DNA of 14,114 nucleotides, from assembly GCA_001275005.1 (NCBI GenBank), contig JWZX01002218.1:1-14114 (forward strand), written 5' to 3'. Below the pieces are notes generated by a model. That model saw nothing but the letters and a program-made list of their open reading frames with translations. It was not told where the DNA came from and did not search any database. This stretch comes from Chrysochromulina tobinii. Its lineage: Eukaryota > Haptophyta > Prymnesiales > Chrysochromulinaceae. Shown in pieces: positions 1 through 7,256 of this stretch (position 1 is the stretch's first letter; every line of letters starts with the position of its first letter). Both the position numbers and the translations under genes were made by a program.

Positions 1-210
1 AGTACACGTCCATCTCGTTCGGGGATGTACGTCAGACCCTAGGGTGCGTGCGTGTATAGGTATGGTCCGGTCACCAAAAGCAAACTTTCCACTTTCCTAT
101 GACAATTTTGACGAGGGATGATGACGTTCACGTCGCATGCGGCAGGACAACCGCGGAAGGCGCTCAACCACGAGCGCCCTTACAGGAGCGCACGGCAGCA
201 CGGATTGCTC
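1..210. other. 3' flanking sequence, no gene seen
   Basis: This stretch follows the stop codon of the minus-strand membrane protein and runs to the window edge. Short ORFs here are antisense shadows or lack coding character. The only structure I see is a perfect 10-bp palindrome, ACCCTAGGGT, at 36-45. The composition is close to balanced, unlike the GC-rich coding regions, which fits a UTR or spacer. Confidence 0.5.
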
Positions 211-792
211 TCAGGCGGCCGGATCTTCTGGCAGCTGCTCGGCGCCCATGCCACGCTCGCGAATGCTGAAGGCATAGTATGCACAGCTGAGGCTGGCGAT
301 CGTCTTCAGGGACAGGAAGATCGCGGGAACGACGAGCCAGGCCTGACGGACGGCAGATATGGCATTTATTATTGAGTACAGCACGTACAAGCCGATGGCG
401 ACGAGCTTGTAATCTTTGCCTTCCGCGTGCACCACCAGCCAGTAGAGCACGTAGCCCACAGCGAACGCATATAGGATCTGGAAGAGTACCAGCCACTCCG
501 AAGTGCCGAGCACCCATTCACAGAGGCTTCCGAGTACCTCGAACCAGAACGCAAGCGCGTTCATGAAGATGAAGCCCTCTGTCAGGTCGGTCGGCTGCGC
601 GAGCACACGCTCCTGCATGGCCGCCACATTGAAGAGATCTGTGGTAATAGGTTTTCCGAGCTCGGTTGTGAAGGTACTCAGATGCGCAAATCTGAAGAGG
701 CCGGCGTCGTCGAGCAGCTGGATGTTGGCCTTGACGATGGTATACGTGCGACGCGCCGCGTCTTTGACCGCGTCGAGCGGCTCGCCGGCCAT
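211..792 (-). CDS. Four-pass (predicted) integral membrane protein, unknown function
   Basis: This is an uninterrupted 193-codon frame. The ATG at 792-790 has A at -3 and G at +4, a strong eukaryotic initiation context. Residues 1-70 are soluble and mixed-charge. They are followed by about four hydrophobic segments near residues 73-92, 99-121, 128-147 and 151-175, with a short charged loop (HAEGKDYK) between the second and third. The tail after residue 176 is short and charged. There is no cleavable signal peptide at the N terminus, so membrane insertion would rely on the internal segments. I do not recognise the family, and no catalytic or transport motif is visible. It is divergent from the EGF-repeat gene and may share its 186-bp promoter region. 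Third codon positions are mostly G/C, supporting a real gene. The function is left open. Confidence 0.75.
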   Translation of the reverse strand: MAGEPLDAVKDAARRTYTIVKANIQLLDDAGLFRFAHLSTFTTELGKPITTDLFNVAAMQERVLAQPTDLTEGFIFMNALAFWFEVLGSLCEWVLGTSEWLVLFQILYAFAVGYVLYWLVVHAEGKDYKLVAIGLYVLYSIINAISAVRQAWLVVPAIFLSLKTIASLSCAYYAFSIRERGMGAEQLPEDPAA

Positions 793-978
793 TGTGGATG
801 TCTACCAGGCCAAAAGGCAAAGGTAAATCCAAAATCGTTCCCGTTCACATCTTTGCGAGGCGCTGGCGAGGAGCTGACCAGAGGATTGGGACTGTCCGAG
901 CCAACCAGCCAGTCTCGTCGTCACATTTCTCTTGAACTTCTCGTGCACAACCCATCCGCAGGGACATCCTTATCCAGG
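793..978. promoter_or_regulatory. Short divergent intergenic region (probable bidirectional promoter)
   Basis: These 186 bp separate the starts of two divergent genes, so both promoters and 5' UTRs must lie here or overlap the opposite gene. Base composition is less GC-rich than the flanking coding sequence. A GGTCAGC motif (minus orientation) lies at 873-879, about 80 bp upstream of the minus-strand start. No TATA box is obvious. The assignment comes from gene layout. Confidence 0.5.
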
Positions 979-1071
979 ATGAACCTGCCGAAGGGCATGC
1001 TCGTGGCTCACTCTCGCCTGCTCATCGTCTCACTTTGGCTGGCGTGCGGGCTGCGGAGGGTGTCGGCCGCG
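979..1071 (+). other. Predicted signal peptide of the EGF-repeat protein
   Basis: Residues 1-31 have a basic n-region (two Lys/Arg and a His before the core), a hydrophobic stretch of about 12 residues ending near Cys22, and small residues (V-S-A-A) before the first EGF cysteine. A second in-frame ATG at 997 would keep the hydrophobic core, so the start is uncertain by six residues. The cleavage site is placed by eye. Confidence 0.6.
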
Positions 1072-3624
1072 GCGTGCCCAGCAGCCTGCAACGGCCACGG
1101 CTCATGCCTCGTCTCTGGGCTCTGTGCGTGTGACGACGGGTACACGTCCCCAGATTGCTCTGTGAAGGTGTGCCCCGGGGGCTGCAGCGGTCGCGGTCTA
1201 TGCTACGATGGCACGTGCTTCTGCGAACCTGGGTCAGCAGGCTCCCGGTGCGAGCTCGACGCGCACGACTGCAATTTTCACGGCTCGTACTCCCCCTCTA
1301 CTGGGCGCTGCGAGTGCTCGCCAGGCTGGAGTGGTCTCACCTGTGAGCAGCCCGAGTGCACAGACCGCTGCAGCGGCCACGGATTGTGCGACGATGGCGT
1401 CCAACCTCCATCACGGCGCAGTGGCCGCGGACGCTGCGTCTGCGAGACGGGCTACGCCGGCGACGCGTGCGAGTCCAAGCAGTGCCACAGCACGAGTGCA
1501 GGCATCTGCTCTGGCACCGGCGTGTGCGTCGACGGCCATTGCCACTGCCCGCCAGGTCGCACGGGTCCGGCGTGCGAGCAGCTGGAGCAGCTCTGTGCAT
1601 CTGACTGCTCCGGCCACGGCGTCTGCTTCGCTGGCCGCTGCCGCTGCGACCTAGGCTGGGGTGGCCCGGCATGCGCCAAACGACAGTGCGCCGGCCTCGG
1701 ACAGTGGACGCTTACCCTGTGTTCGGGCCATGGTGGCTGCTCAGCCAATGGCACGTGCGCGTGCCACGAGGGCTGGACGGGCATCGACTGCAGCGAGCGC
1801 GTGTGCGCCGGCGGATGCGGCGAGCACGGCGTCTGCCACTCGGGGCAGTGCTTTTGCGCACCGTCGTACACTGGGGAGCGGTGCGAGCGCCGCACGTGCG
1901 GCGTGGGCGCCAACGGCCTCCAATGCTCTGGCCACGGCGTGTGCCGCTCCGATGGACAATGCCGCTGCGATAAGGGCTGGCACGGGGGCCGCTGCGAGGC
2001 CGCGTCGGCCGCCGTACTCTCGTGCCCTTCGGGCTGCAGCGAGGCGAGTGGCCGTGGCACGTGCTTCAACGGCACGTGCTGGTGTCTCCCCGGCTTCACC
2101 GGCCTGAGGTGCGAGAGCGCTGTCTGCTCGGGCCGGCCGAGCGAGTGTGGCGCCGGCGCCGAGCCGCCCCGCGGCTCCTGCGTCACGCAGCGTGGCCACC
2201 TTGGACGACCCTTCTCGCTGTGCAAATGCCAGCCTGGCTGGACGGGTGCCGACTGCGAGCTGCGCGAATGCCCGGTCGCGCCCGCCGCGCCCGCACCATA
2301 CACCGCCGCCGCCGCTTCCAGCAGCGGCACCTTGGGCTGGCTGTGGCGGAGCGCGCCGAAGCCGACGCCGCTGCCGTGCTCCGGCAGAGCCCCGTGCAGC
2401 AATGGCACGTGCCTTTGCCCTCCCGGCTTCGGCGGGGTGGCGTGCGATCTACTCGCGTGTCCAAATGACTGCACGCAGCGCGGCGAGTGCGTCATCGAAG
2501 CGCGCCGTGGCGCGGGCCTGCCTGTGCTCTTTGGCTCACGTGGCGAGCCTCGCCCCACGTGCCAGTGCGCGCCGGGCTTTGGCGGTGCCGACTGCTCCGT
2601 GCGGGTGTGCGCTGCGCCTGGGGCAACCGCCAACTGCTCGGGCGTCGGTTACTGCAGCGTGGCGATTGGCAACGTGTGCCTCTGCCCCGAAGGCCTCGGC
2701 GGCGCCGATTGCTCACAGCCCGCGTGCCCACCGGGCTGTGCCGCGCCGCGTGGGCAGTGCCGGCAAGGCAAGTGCTTGTGCGCAGTCGGTTGGGCCGGGC
2801 CCGCATGCGACCGGCCCATGTGCGACAAGGCCTGCAGCGGACATGGTGTGTGCACGCTGAGCGGTTGCCGCTGCGATGCGGGCTGGAATGGCCAGGACTG
2901 CTCGCAGCGTGACTGCGGCGACCACAGGTGCCACGCCGACCAGCGGCAAGGCAGCTGCCTCAACGGCCAATGCGTGTGTGCGCTCGGCTTCTCAGGCCCT
3001 TCCTGCAATTCAACCTGTGGCGCTGACGAGGCCGCGCCTGGCCAGCCGCTCTGCTCGGCGCATGGGGTGTGCTCGGCGGCGCGGCGCTGCCAGTGCGAGC
3101 CCGGCTACGCGGGCGTGCGCTGCGAGCGTCGCACGTGCCTCATGGGCTGCTCGGGCCGGGGCCTGTGCCACGACGGCAGCTGCGTGTGCGCCCTCGGCTT
3201 TGGCGGTCCCGACTGCGCGACCACCACCGTGCCTAGTGCGCGTGACTGCGCCACCGGCTGCGTGCACCTGTGCGCGAAGCGCTGCGCCGAGGCGCCCGAG
3301 GGCGATGAGGGCGGCGGTAGCTGCTTCGTCCGGTGCCGTCGGCAGTGCGCCCAGTCGTGCCAGGTTGCGTCGGGGCAACGCGCACACTGGGCGGCCGGCG
3401 CGGCACAGTTGCTCGGACCAGAAGGGCTGCTCGGGCCCGCCCGAAGCGAGATCGGCGGTCTTTGGGAAGCGCCCACCGCCGACTACACGTGGGCCGTCGC
3501 CGCGTCGGCGGCGCTAGGTCTCCGCGTGCCGTTGGCCGCGGCGCTCCCGAATTACGATCGGTGGGGCACCATGCGACGGCGAGACGGGGACGCGCTCACG
3601 CCAACTCGAGTCGACTCGATGTAA
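979..3624 (+). CDS. Secreted multi-EGF-like-repeat protein (19 modules)
   Basis: An 881-residue product, probably secreted or at the cell surface. I chose the ATG at 979 (A at -3). The frame stays open back to 682, but that part lies antisense to the neighbouring gene and has no domain sense. From 979 the protein begins with a short basic segment and the hydrophobic core LLIVSLWLACGL, ending at VSA/A, a good signal peptide. Residues about 32-750 hold roughly 19 EGF-like modules of about 30-50 residues. Their pattern is C-x3-C-SGHG-x-C-x4-C-x-C-x2-G-[WFY]-x-G-x2-C, the tenascin/teneurin style, and several carry inserted low-complexity loops. The modules lack the clear D-x-D/N signature of calcium-binding EGF. 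A Cys-rich segment follows with two C-x3-C-x3-C-x3-C motifs (Cys757-769 and 782-794), then a roughly 85-residue tail without Cys. No convincing transmembrane helix or GPI signal is seen. The likely role is extracellular matrix, adhesion or flagellar surface; this is inferred from the repeats only. Confidence 0.88.
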   Translation: MNLPKGMLVAHSRLLIVSLWLACGLRRVSAAACPAACNGHGSCLVSGLCACDDGYTSPDCSVKVCPGGCSGRGLCYDGTCFCEPGSAGSRCELDAHDCNFHGSYSPSTGRCECSPGWSGLTCEQPECTDRCSGHGLCDDGVQPPSRRSGRGRCVCETGYAGDACESKQCHSTSAGICSGTGVCVDGHCHCPPGRTGPACEQLEQLCASDCSGHGVCFAGRCRCDLGWGGPACAKRQCAGLGQWTLTLCSGHGGCSANGTCACHEGWTGIDCSERVCAGGCGEHGVCHSGQCFCAPSYTGERCERRTCGVGANGLQCSGHGVCRSDGQCRCDKGWHGGRCEAASAAVLSCPSGCSEASGRGTCFNGTCWCLPGFTGLRCESAVCSGRPSECGAGAEPPRGSCVTQRGHLGRPFSLCKCQPGWTGADCELRECPVAPAAPAPYTAAAASSSGTLGWLWRSAPKPTPLPCSGRAPCSNGTCLCPPGFGGVACDLLACPNDCTQRGECVIEARRGAGLPVLFGSRGEPRPTCQCAPGFGGADCSVRVCAAPGATANCSGVGYCSVAIGNVCLCPEGLGGADCSQPACPPGCAAPRGQCRQGKCLCAVGWAGPACDRPMCDKACSGHGVCTLSGCRCDAGWNGQDCSQRDCGDHRCHADQRQGSCLNGQCVCALGFSGPSCNSTCGADEAAPGQPLCSAHGVCSAARRCQCEPGYAGVRCERRTCLMGCSGRGLCHDGSCVCALGFGGPDCATTTVPSARDCATGCVHLCAKRCAEAPEGDEGGGSCFVRCRRQCAQSCQVASGQRAHWAAGAAQLLGPEGLLGPARSEIGGLWEAPTADYTWAVAASAALGLRVPLAAALPNYDRWGTMRRRDGDALTPTRVDSM

Positions 3625-3683
3625 AGTCAGAATAAGTGCGAAGATGCCACGCCTCAAGAACCGAACCTAATGTCACCATACGA

Positions 3684-3714
3684 TCATGAAAGCATGAAAC
3701 AAAGCATGAAACAA
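3684..3714. repeat. 12-bp perfect tandem repeat AGCATGAAACAA
   Basis: Two identical adjacent copies occupy 3691-3702 and 3703-3714, preceded by a partial copy (TCATGAA) at 3684-3690. It lies about 65 bp after the EGF gene stop and ends directly at a run of T, followed by an abrupt switch to very GC-rich sequence. Confidence 0.85.
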
Positions 3715-3719
3715 TTTTT

Positions 3720-3800
3720 ACACGCGCGCCCGCGCCCGCCCGCCCCGCGCGGCACGGTGCGCCCGCGCCCGGGCCGGGTCGCGGGTCCCGTCACACGCGC
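3720..3800. other. Very GC-rich tract with a strong potential hairpin
   Basis: Nearly all bases are G or C. An inverted pair CCCGCG (3762-3767) / CGCGGG (3780-3785) encloses a 12-nt loop that itself contains a CCCGGG palindrome, so the single strand could fold tightly. Its position within a 3' flank suggests a UTR or termination-zone structure, but nothing shows function. Confidence 0.45.
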
Positions 3801-4012
3801 CACCCACCCCCGGGCACCGGACCACGAGAGCGAGCCCCCGGCCGGACGATGGAATCTCGAATGCGAAACGGTCGAGAAGAACGGGCGGAACCGGGAGGCA
3901 CGCACGCGCATGATGCGGTTCCGCGTTCCGTCCGGGCCGTCCAGCGTGCGGTGAGCTGCCGGCATGGTCTCTACTTTCGTTCCCAGCCAGAGCCACCGCC
4001 ACCCCAGTCTCC

Positions 4013-4032
4013 ACCTAGGGTTACCTAGGGTC
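4013..4032. repeat. Two tandem 10-bp units ACCTAGGGT(T/C)
   Basis: Units at 4013-4022 and 4023-4032 differ only in the last base. Each includes the palindrome CCTAGG. A related palindrome occurs at 36-45. It is a small direct duplication in the convergent spacer with no evident function. Confidence 0.7.
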
Positions 4033-4256
4033 AGCCTTTCCGTCTCTCTATCCAGCCACGCGGCCTTGTCTTGCCTGGGCCAGTCCATTTCACAGCCCAT
4101 TCACCGTCCATGGGATTGCCATGACACTGTGACGTGTGCACAGAGCTGCGAAGGCCTTCACCCATACAGGTGAAAGCCGAGCCCACAGACCCATAGCTTC
4201 TCTCTCTTCCCAATAGGCTACATGTGCATGGCTCTTAGTCGACGGCTCCATTACGG

Positions 4257-4333
4257 CTCCATGAGGGCCCCCTCAGGTTCCCACAGCTCCATGAGGGCTC
4301 CCTCAGGTTCCCACAGCTCTCAGGCTCCCACAG
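4257..4333. repeat. 30-bp minisatellite (two full units plus a partial third)
   Basis: Full units at 4257-4286 and 4287-4316 differ by a single base. A shortened third copy (CTCTCAGG...CCCACAG) runs 4317-4333. Each unit contains a near-palindrome of the form TGAGGG-CCCTCA that could form a small hairpin. The array ends about 30 bp before the stop codon of the glutamyl-tRNA synthetase gene on the minus strand, so it probably lies in its 3' UTR. Confidence 0.85.
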
Positions 4334-4363
4334 CTTCGCCTCCGGCCGGCCCAGCCGTTCGAC

Positions 4364-7099
4364 TTATTTCTTGAGAGGGACGCCGAAGAAACTCTTGCCA
4401 TCCGGCACGAAAAAGAACTTAATGGGCTCGGACGCGCGCACGTAAGGCTCGTCGCAGATGTAGAAGCCGCGGCGCTCTACCTGGATCGTCTCGCCCTTTT
4501 TGATCGTTCGCATAGCGGCCTCGCCCTTGGCCATGTACGGCAGCACCGTGTTCGGATTGAAGATTTCCTTGATGTCATCCTCCTCCTCGATCTTGTCCTT
4601 GTTGAGCATGAAATCGAGGTCGATGAGCTCGACGTCCACGAGATTGTCGGGCGTCGAGGCGAGCCACGTGAGCTTCTTCTTCGTCTTCTTGACGTCGCCC
4701 GCGATGTGCAGCTCGCCTCGCACCCTGACCACCTTGCCGTCGGCACCCATCTCGACATGGCGCACAATGGCGTTGCCCCACGACATGAGCGTCACCTCTT
4801 CGTCGGCCTCGAGCGTGATCGCATCCTCCGCCTGCAGCATGACCGTGCTGGCGAAGAGGCGCGTCTTCTTCCCAAGGGATTCGTCCTTCGGATGGCGGAA
4901 GAGCGTCTGTGCAAAGGGCTCCGCGGGTGCACCCGCGAGTTCAAAGGGCACGAGGCCGTCGGCCAACAGCGCCGTGTACCTCGTGGCCACCGGATCGACC
5001 ACGGCTTTGTTGATGGCCCAGATCTTGTCCCACTCCATCAGGTTCGTGTTCTTGGAGGCGCCCATCGCGAGGATGAACGTTTTGAGGCCGGCGACGGTCA
5101 GACCCCGGCGCAGCACGCCCGCCACCGTGGGAAAGCGCGGGTCATCCCACCCCTCGGCCTGCTTTTGGTCGATGAGCCACTGCAGCTTGCGCTTCGAGAG
5201 CAGCGTGCGCACGAAGTTGACGCGCGAGAACGGCTGGAAGTTGATCGGCCCACGCGCCCTTCGCGCCGTGAGGTAGGGCGCAAGCGCCTCCAGGAACCAC
5301 CGGTACTGCGCGTCGCGGTCGGCGTACTGGCTGTCGCGTAGCGTATGAGTCACGCCTTCGAGCCAGTCGACGATGGGGCACGCCATGTCATAGGTGGGGT
5401 ACGCCTTGTACTTGTCCTTCGTCTGCGCGTGCGGCGTGAGATTGCACCTGAAGATGGTCGGGTCACGCATGGCGCCGTTGTCGCTCTTCATGTCGATCTT
5501 GGCGCGCAGGCAGCAGGTGAGGCCTTCCTCGGAGCCCTTTTGCATCTCGTCCCACCAGCGCAGATTCTCCTCGACGCTCGCTGAGCGGTGCACATTCTCC
5601 TTGCGCTCGAAGCGGTTCTTCTGCTGCTCCTCCTGCGGCGATGGGTCGCAGTAGGCCAGGCCGGCCTTGATCATCTCAGTCGCGATGTCTTTGATGTCGC
5701 CGAACCAGTCGGACGTGTGCGACACGGCGGCGGGCACGATCTCGAGCCGTGCGAGGTCGTGCCTGATCGCCTCCTCGTACTCCTCCTTCTCCTTGGATGG
5801 GTTGGTGTCATCAAAGCGCAGGAGCATCTTGCCTTGGTAGCGCTCTGCGAAGTGGGAGTTGAGCAGTGCCGCCTTGACGTGTCCTATATGAAGGTGGCCC
5901 GACGGCTCGGGCGGGAAGCGTGTAACGACCTCACCCATGACCGCATCCTTGAGCGCGAGGTCGAGCGAGCCCGCGCCATCCTTCTGCGCACCGAGAAAGT
6001 CCTGCGCGATCGCGACGCACGCTGGGTGCGTCTCCATGAACTTGAGCCAGCGGCGCACATGAGGGAACCCATGGGAGGACGCCTTGGCGGCTGCCGCATT
6101 ACGCTTGAGCGCGAGCCACACCGCGCCGTCGCCAATGGTAACCGCATGGCCGGCAATCACTGTGCGCATCGTCAGGTGCGTGTTGAGCGCGCCGAGCGCC
6201 TCGGCGACCATCGGGCCCGTCGCACTCTCGAGTGTCTCGGCATGGCTGATCCACTGGTCGACGGTCGTCGCGCTCGCCGCATCGCCGGGCGCGCCGTACA
6301 GCTGCGACGGGGCGTCGACCGAGGGGCCGAGGCGTGCGAAGTAGCGCGCGATCACCATCTCGCCCGAGAAGCTGCCTGCGCCGAGGGGCAGCAGCAGGTA
6401 AGCAGTCGAGCCTGGGGGCAGCTGCTTCGGGTCCACACGCTTGATAACCACCTCGCGCTTGGCGAGGCGCGAGGCGAGCAGCGCAAAGAGGGGCGGCGCA
6501 TCTTTGCCAAACCACAGCTCTGTCGTCCTATTGAGTACCACCTTCTTCTCAGCGCCGCCGGAGACCGTCGCGGCGGCCGAAGTGACGGTTTCGAGAGCTG
6601 GGCGTTTGCCGGCTGTCGGCGCAGGCGCTGATGCCTCTTTCTTCGCAGGACTTGCTCCCTCCTCGGCCTTCACCTCCTTAGCCAGAGGTGCGTCGCCGCC
6701 GCCTTGCTTCTTCGCCTCCTCCGCCGCCTTCTTGCGGGCCCGTGCCGCCATCTTCTCTTCCTCCTGCTTCTTGGCGGCATCCGACTTGGCATCTTTCTCT
6801 GCGCCATCGTCCTCTGCCTTGGACGCCTTCTTCTTGTCCTGCTTGTTTGGCTTAGGCGCGGCTGGGATCTTGGCTTTGAGCATCTCTGCTGTCGCCTCGT
6901 CGGGAGCTGCAGTGATTGCCGCCTCGAGCGCAGCCTTGAATTGCTCCTTGCGGTGCAGCAGCTCAGCAACGGCGCTATCGACCGTATCCTTGTCGGCATT
7001 GCCGGCCGTTTTCAAGTCCTTCACGACATTTCCTATTTCCGTGACGAGCCGCTCCCACTCCTCCCAAGAGGCGGCCGTCTCGACGTGCTGTACAGACAT
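4364..7099 (-). CDS. GluRS: Cytosolic-type glutamyl-tRNA synthetase with N-terminal WHEP-like domain
   Basis: Charges tRNA-Glu with glutamate using ATP, for cytosolic translation. The start is the ATG at 7099-7097 (A at -3), giving 911 residues; the frame opens two codons earlier at a GTG that a eukaryote would not use. Residues about 13-60 resemble a WHEP helix-hairpin tRNA-binding domain (AELLHRKEQFKAAL). Residues about 75-165 are a Lys/Glu/Ala-rich linker. Residues about 240-375 are a degenerate GST-C-like domain (VTIGDGAVWLAL) of the kind used to dock in synthetase complexes. The class I catalytic core follows, with FPPEPSGHLHIGH ending at 407 (HIGH 404-407), RFDDTNPSKE, the GluRS-type CPIVDWLEGVTHTLR block and LSKRKL at 634-639 (KMSKS equivalent). 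A GlnRS/GluRS beta-barrel anticodon-binding region fills about 700-890. PEPSG and the CPIVD block favour GluRS over GlnRS. It is longer than yeast or plant GluRS (about 700-720 residues) because of the WHEP-like domain and linker. Both catalytic motifs are intact, so it should be active. Confidence 0.96.
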   Translation of the reverse strand: MSVQHVETAASWEEWERLVTEIGNVVKDLKTAGNADKDTVDSAVAELLHRKEQFKAALEAAITAAPDEATAEMLKAKIPAAPKPNKQDKKKASKAEDDGAEKDAKSDAAKKQEEEKMAARARKKAAEEAKKQGGGDAPLAKEVKAEEGASPAKKEASAPAPTAGKRPALETVTSAAATVSGGAEKKVVLNRTTELWFGKDAPPLFALLASRLAKREVVIKRVDPKQLPPGSTAYLLLPLGAGSFSGEMVIARYFARLGPSVDAPSQLYGAPGDAASATTVDQWISHAETLESATGPMVAEALGALNTHLTMRTVIAGHAVTIGDGAVWLALKRNAAAAKASSHGFPHVRRWLKFMETHPACVAIAQDFLGAQKDGAGSLDLALKDAVMGEVVTRFPPEPSGHLHIGHVKAALLNSHFAERYQGKMLLRFDDTNPSKEKEEYEEAIRHDLARLEIVPAAVSHTSDWFGDIKDIATEMIKAGLAYCDPSPQEEQQKNRFERKENVHRSASVEENLRWWDEMQKGSEEGLTCCLRAKIDMKSDNGAMRDPTIFRCNLTPHAQTKDKYKAYPTYDMACPIVDWLEGVTHTLRDSQYADRDAQYRWFLEALAPYLTARRARGPINFQPFSRVNFVRTLLSKRKLQWLIDQKQAEGWDDPRFPTVAGVLRRGLTVAGLKTFILAMGASKNTNLMEWDKIWAINKAVVDPVATRYTALLADGLVPFELAGAPAEPFAQTLFRHPKDESLGKKTRLFASTVMLQAEDAITLEADEEVTLMSWGNAIVRHVEMGADGKVVRVRGELHIAGDVKKTKKKLTWLASTPDNLVDVELIDLDFMLNKDKIEEEDDIKEIFNPNTVLPYMAKGEAAMRTIKKGETIQVERRGFYICDEPYVRASEPIKFFFVPDGKSFFGVPLKK

Positions 7100-7256
7100 T
7101 ATCACCGGCGAGCAATTGCCGAAGCCTCGTGTCCACCTTGGCTTTTTCCTTAGCTGTGAACAGCGCTGACCTTAACTCCATGTGTGTGGGAAAAAATACT
7201 TTGGGGTCGCCTGGGGTCGGGTCGTGTCAATGGTCGTTTCACATGCGGCTCTTGAC
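7100..7256 (-). promoter_or_regulatory. 157-bp spacer: probable GluRS promoter and Sfi1-repeat gene 3' end
   Basis: The stop of the upstream minus-strand gene and the ATG of the synthetase are only 157 bp apart, so this must carry a 3' UTR, a promoter and a 5' UTR. A GGTCAGC motif on the minus strand sits at 7165-7171, about 66 bp before the ATG. The sequence is less GC-rich than the genes on either side. No TATA box is clear. Confidence 0.45.

Larger units (their letters stand above)
3625..4363. other. 739-bp convergent intergenic region with small repeats
   Basis: This spacer lies between the stop codons of the convergent EGF-repeat and glutamyl-tRNA synthetase genes. It must contain both 3' UTRs and polyadenylation sites. 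I see no coding frame with sensible composition and no tRNA or other RNA gene. It holds a 12-bp tandem repeat (3691-3714), a GC-rich tract (about 3720-3800), a 10-bp tandem ACCTAGGGT repeat (4013-4032) and a 30-bp minisatellite (4257-4333). The TAA stop of the EGF gene sits inside a TGTAA pentamer, the plant/green-algal style polyadenylation signal; this is probably coincidence. Confidence 0.6.

Noticed and set aside
682-978. N-terminal extension of the EGF-repeat protein
   Set aside because: The extra 99 codons overlap the divergent membrane-protein gene and its promoter, lack a domain, and would bury the clear signal peptide that starts at 979.
1452-2633. Minus-strand 393-codon ORF
   Set aside because: It is antisense to the EGF repeats. 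The GC-rich, Cys/Gly-periodic coding sequence leaves the opposite frame open, and the product is a repetitive His/Pro/Ser mirror of the EGF modules.
3625-4363. tRNA, snRNA or other RNA gene in the convergent spacer
   Set aside because: I found no T-loop/B-box-like sequence with matching acceptor stem and no snRNA signature. The GC-rich tract alone is not evidence of an RNA gene.
5588-6631. Plus-strand 347-codon ORF
   Set aside because: It is antisense to the well-supported glutamyl-tRNA synthetase, and its composition is that of a shadow frame.
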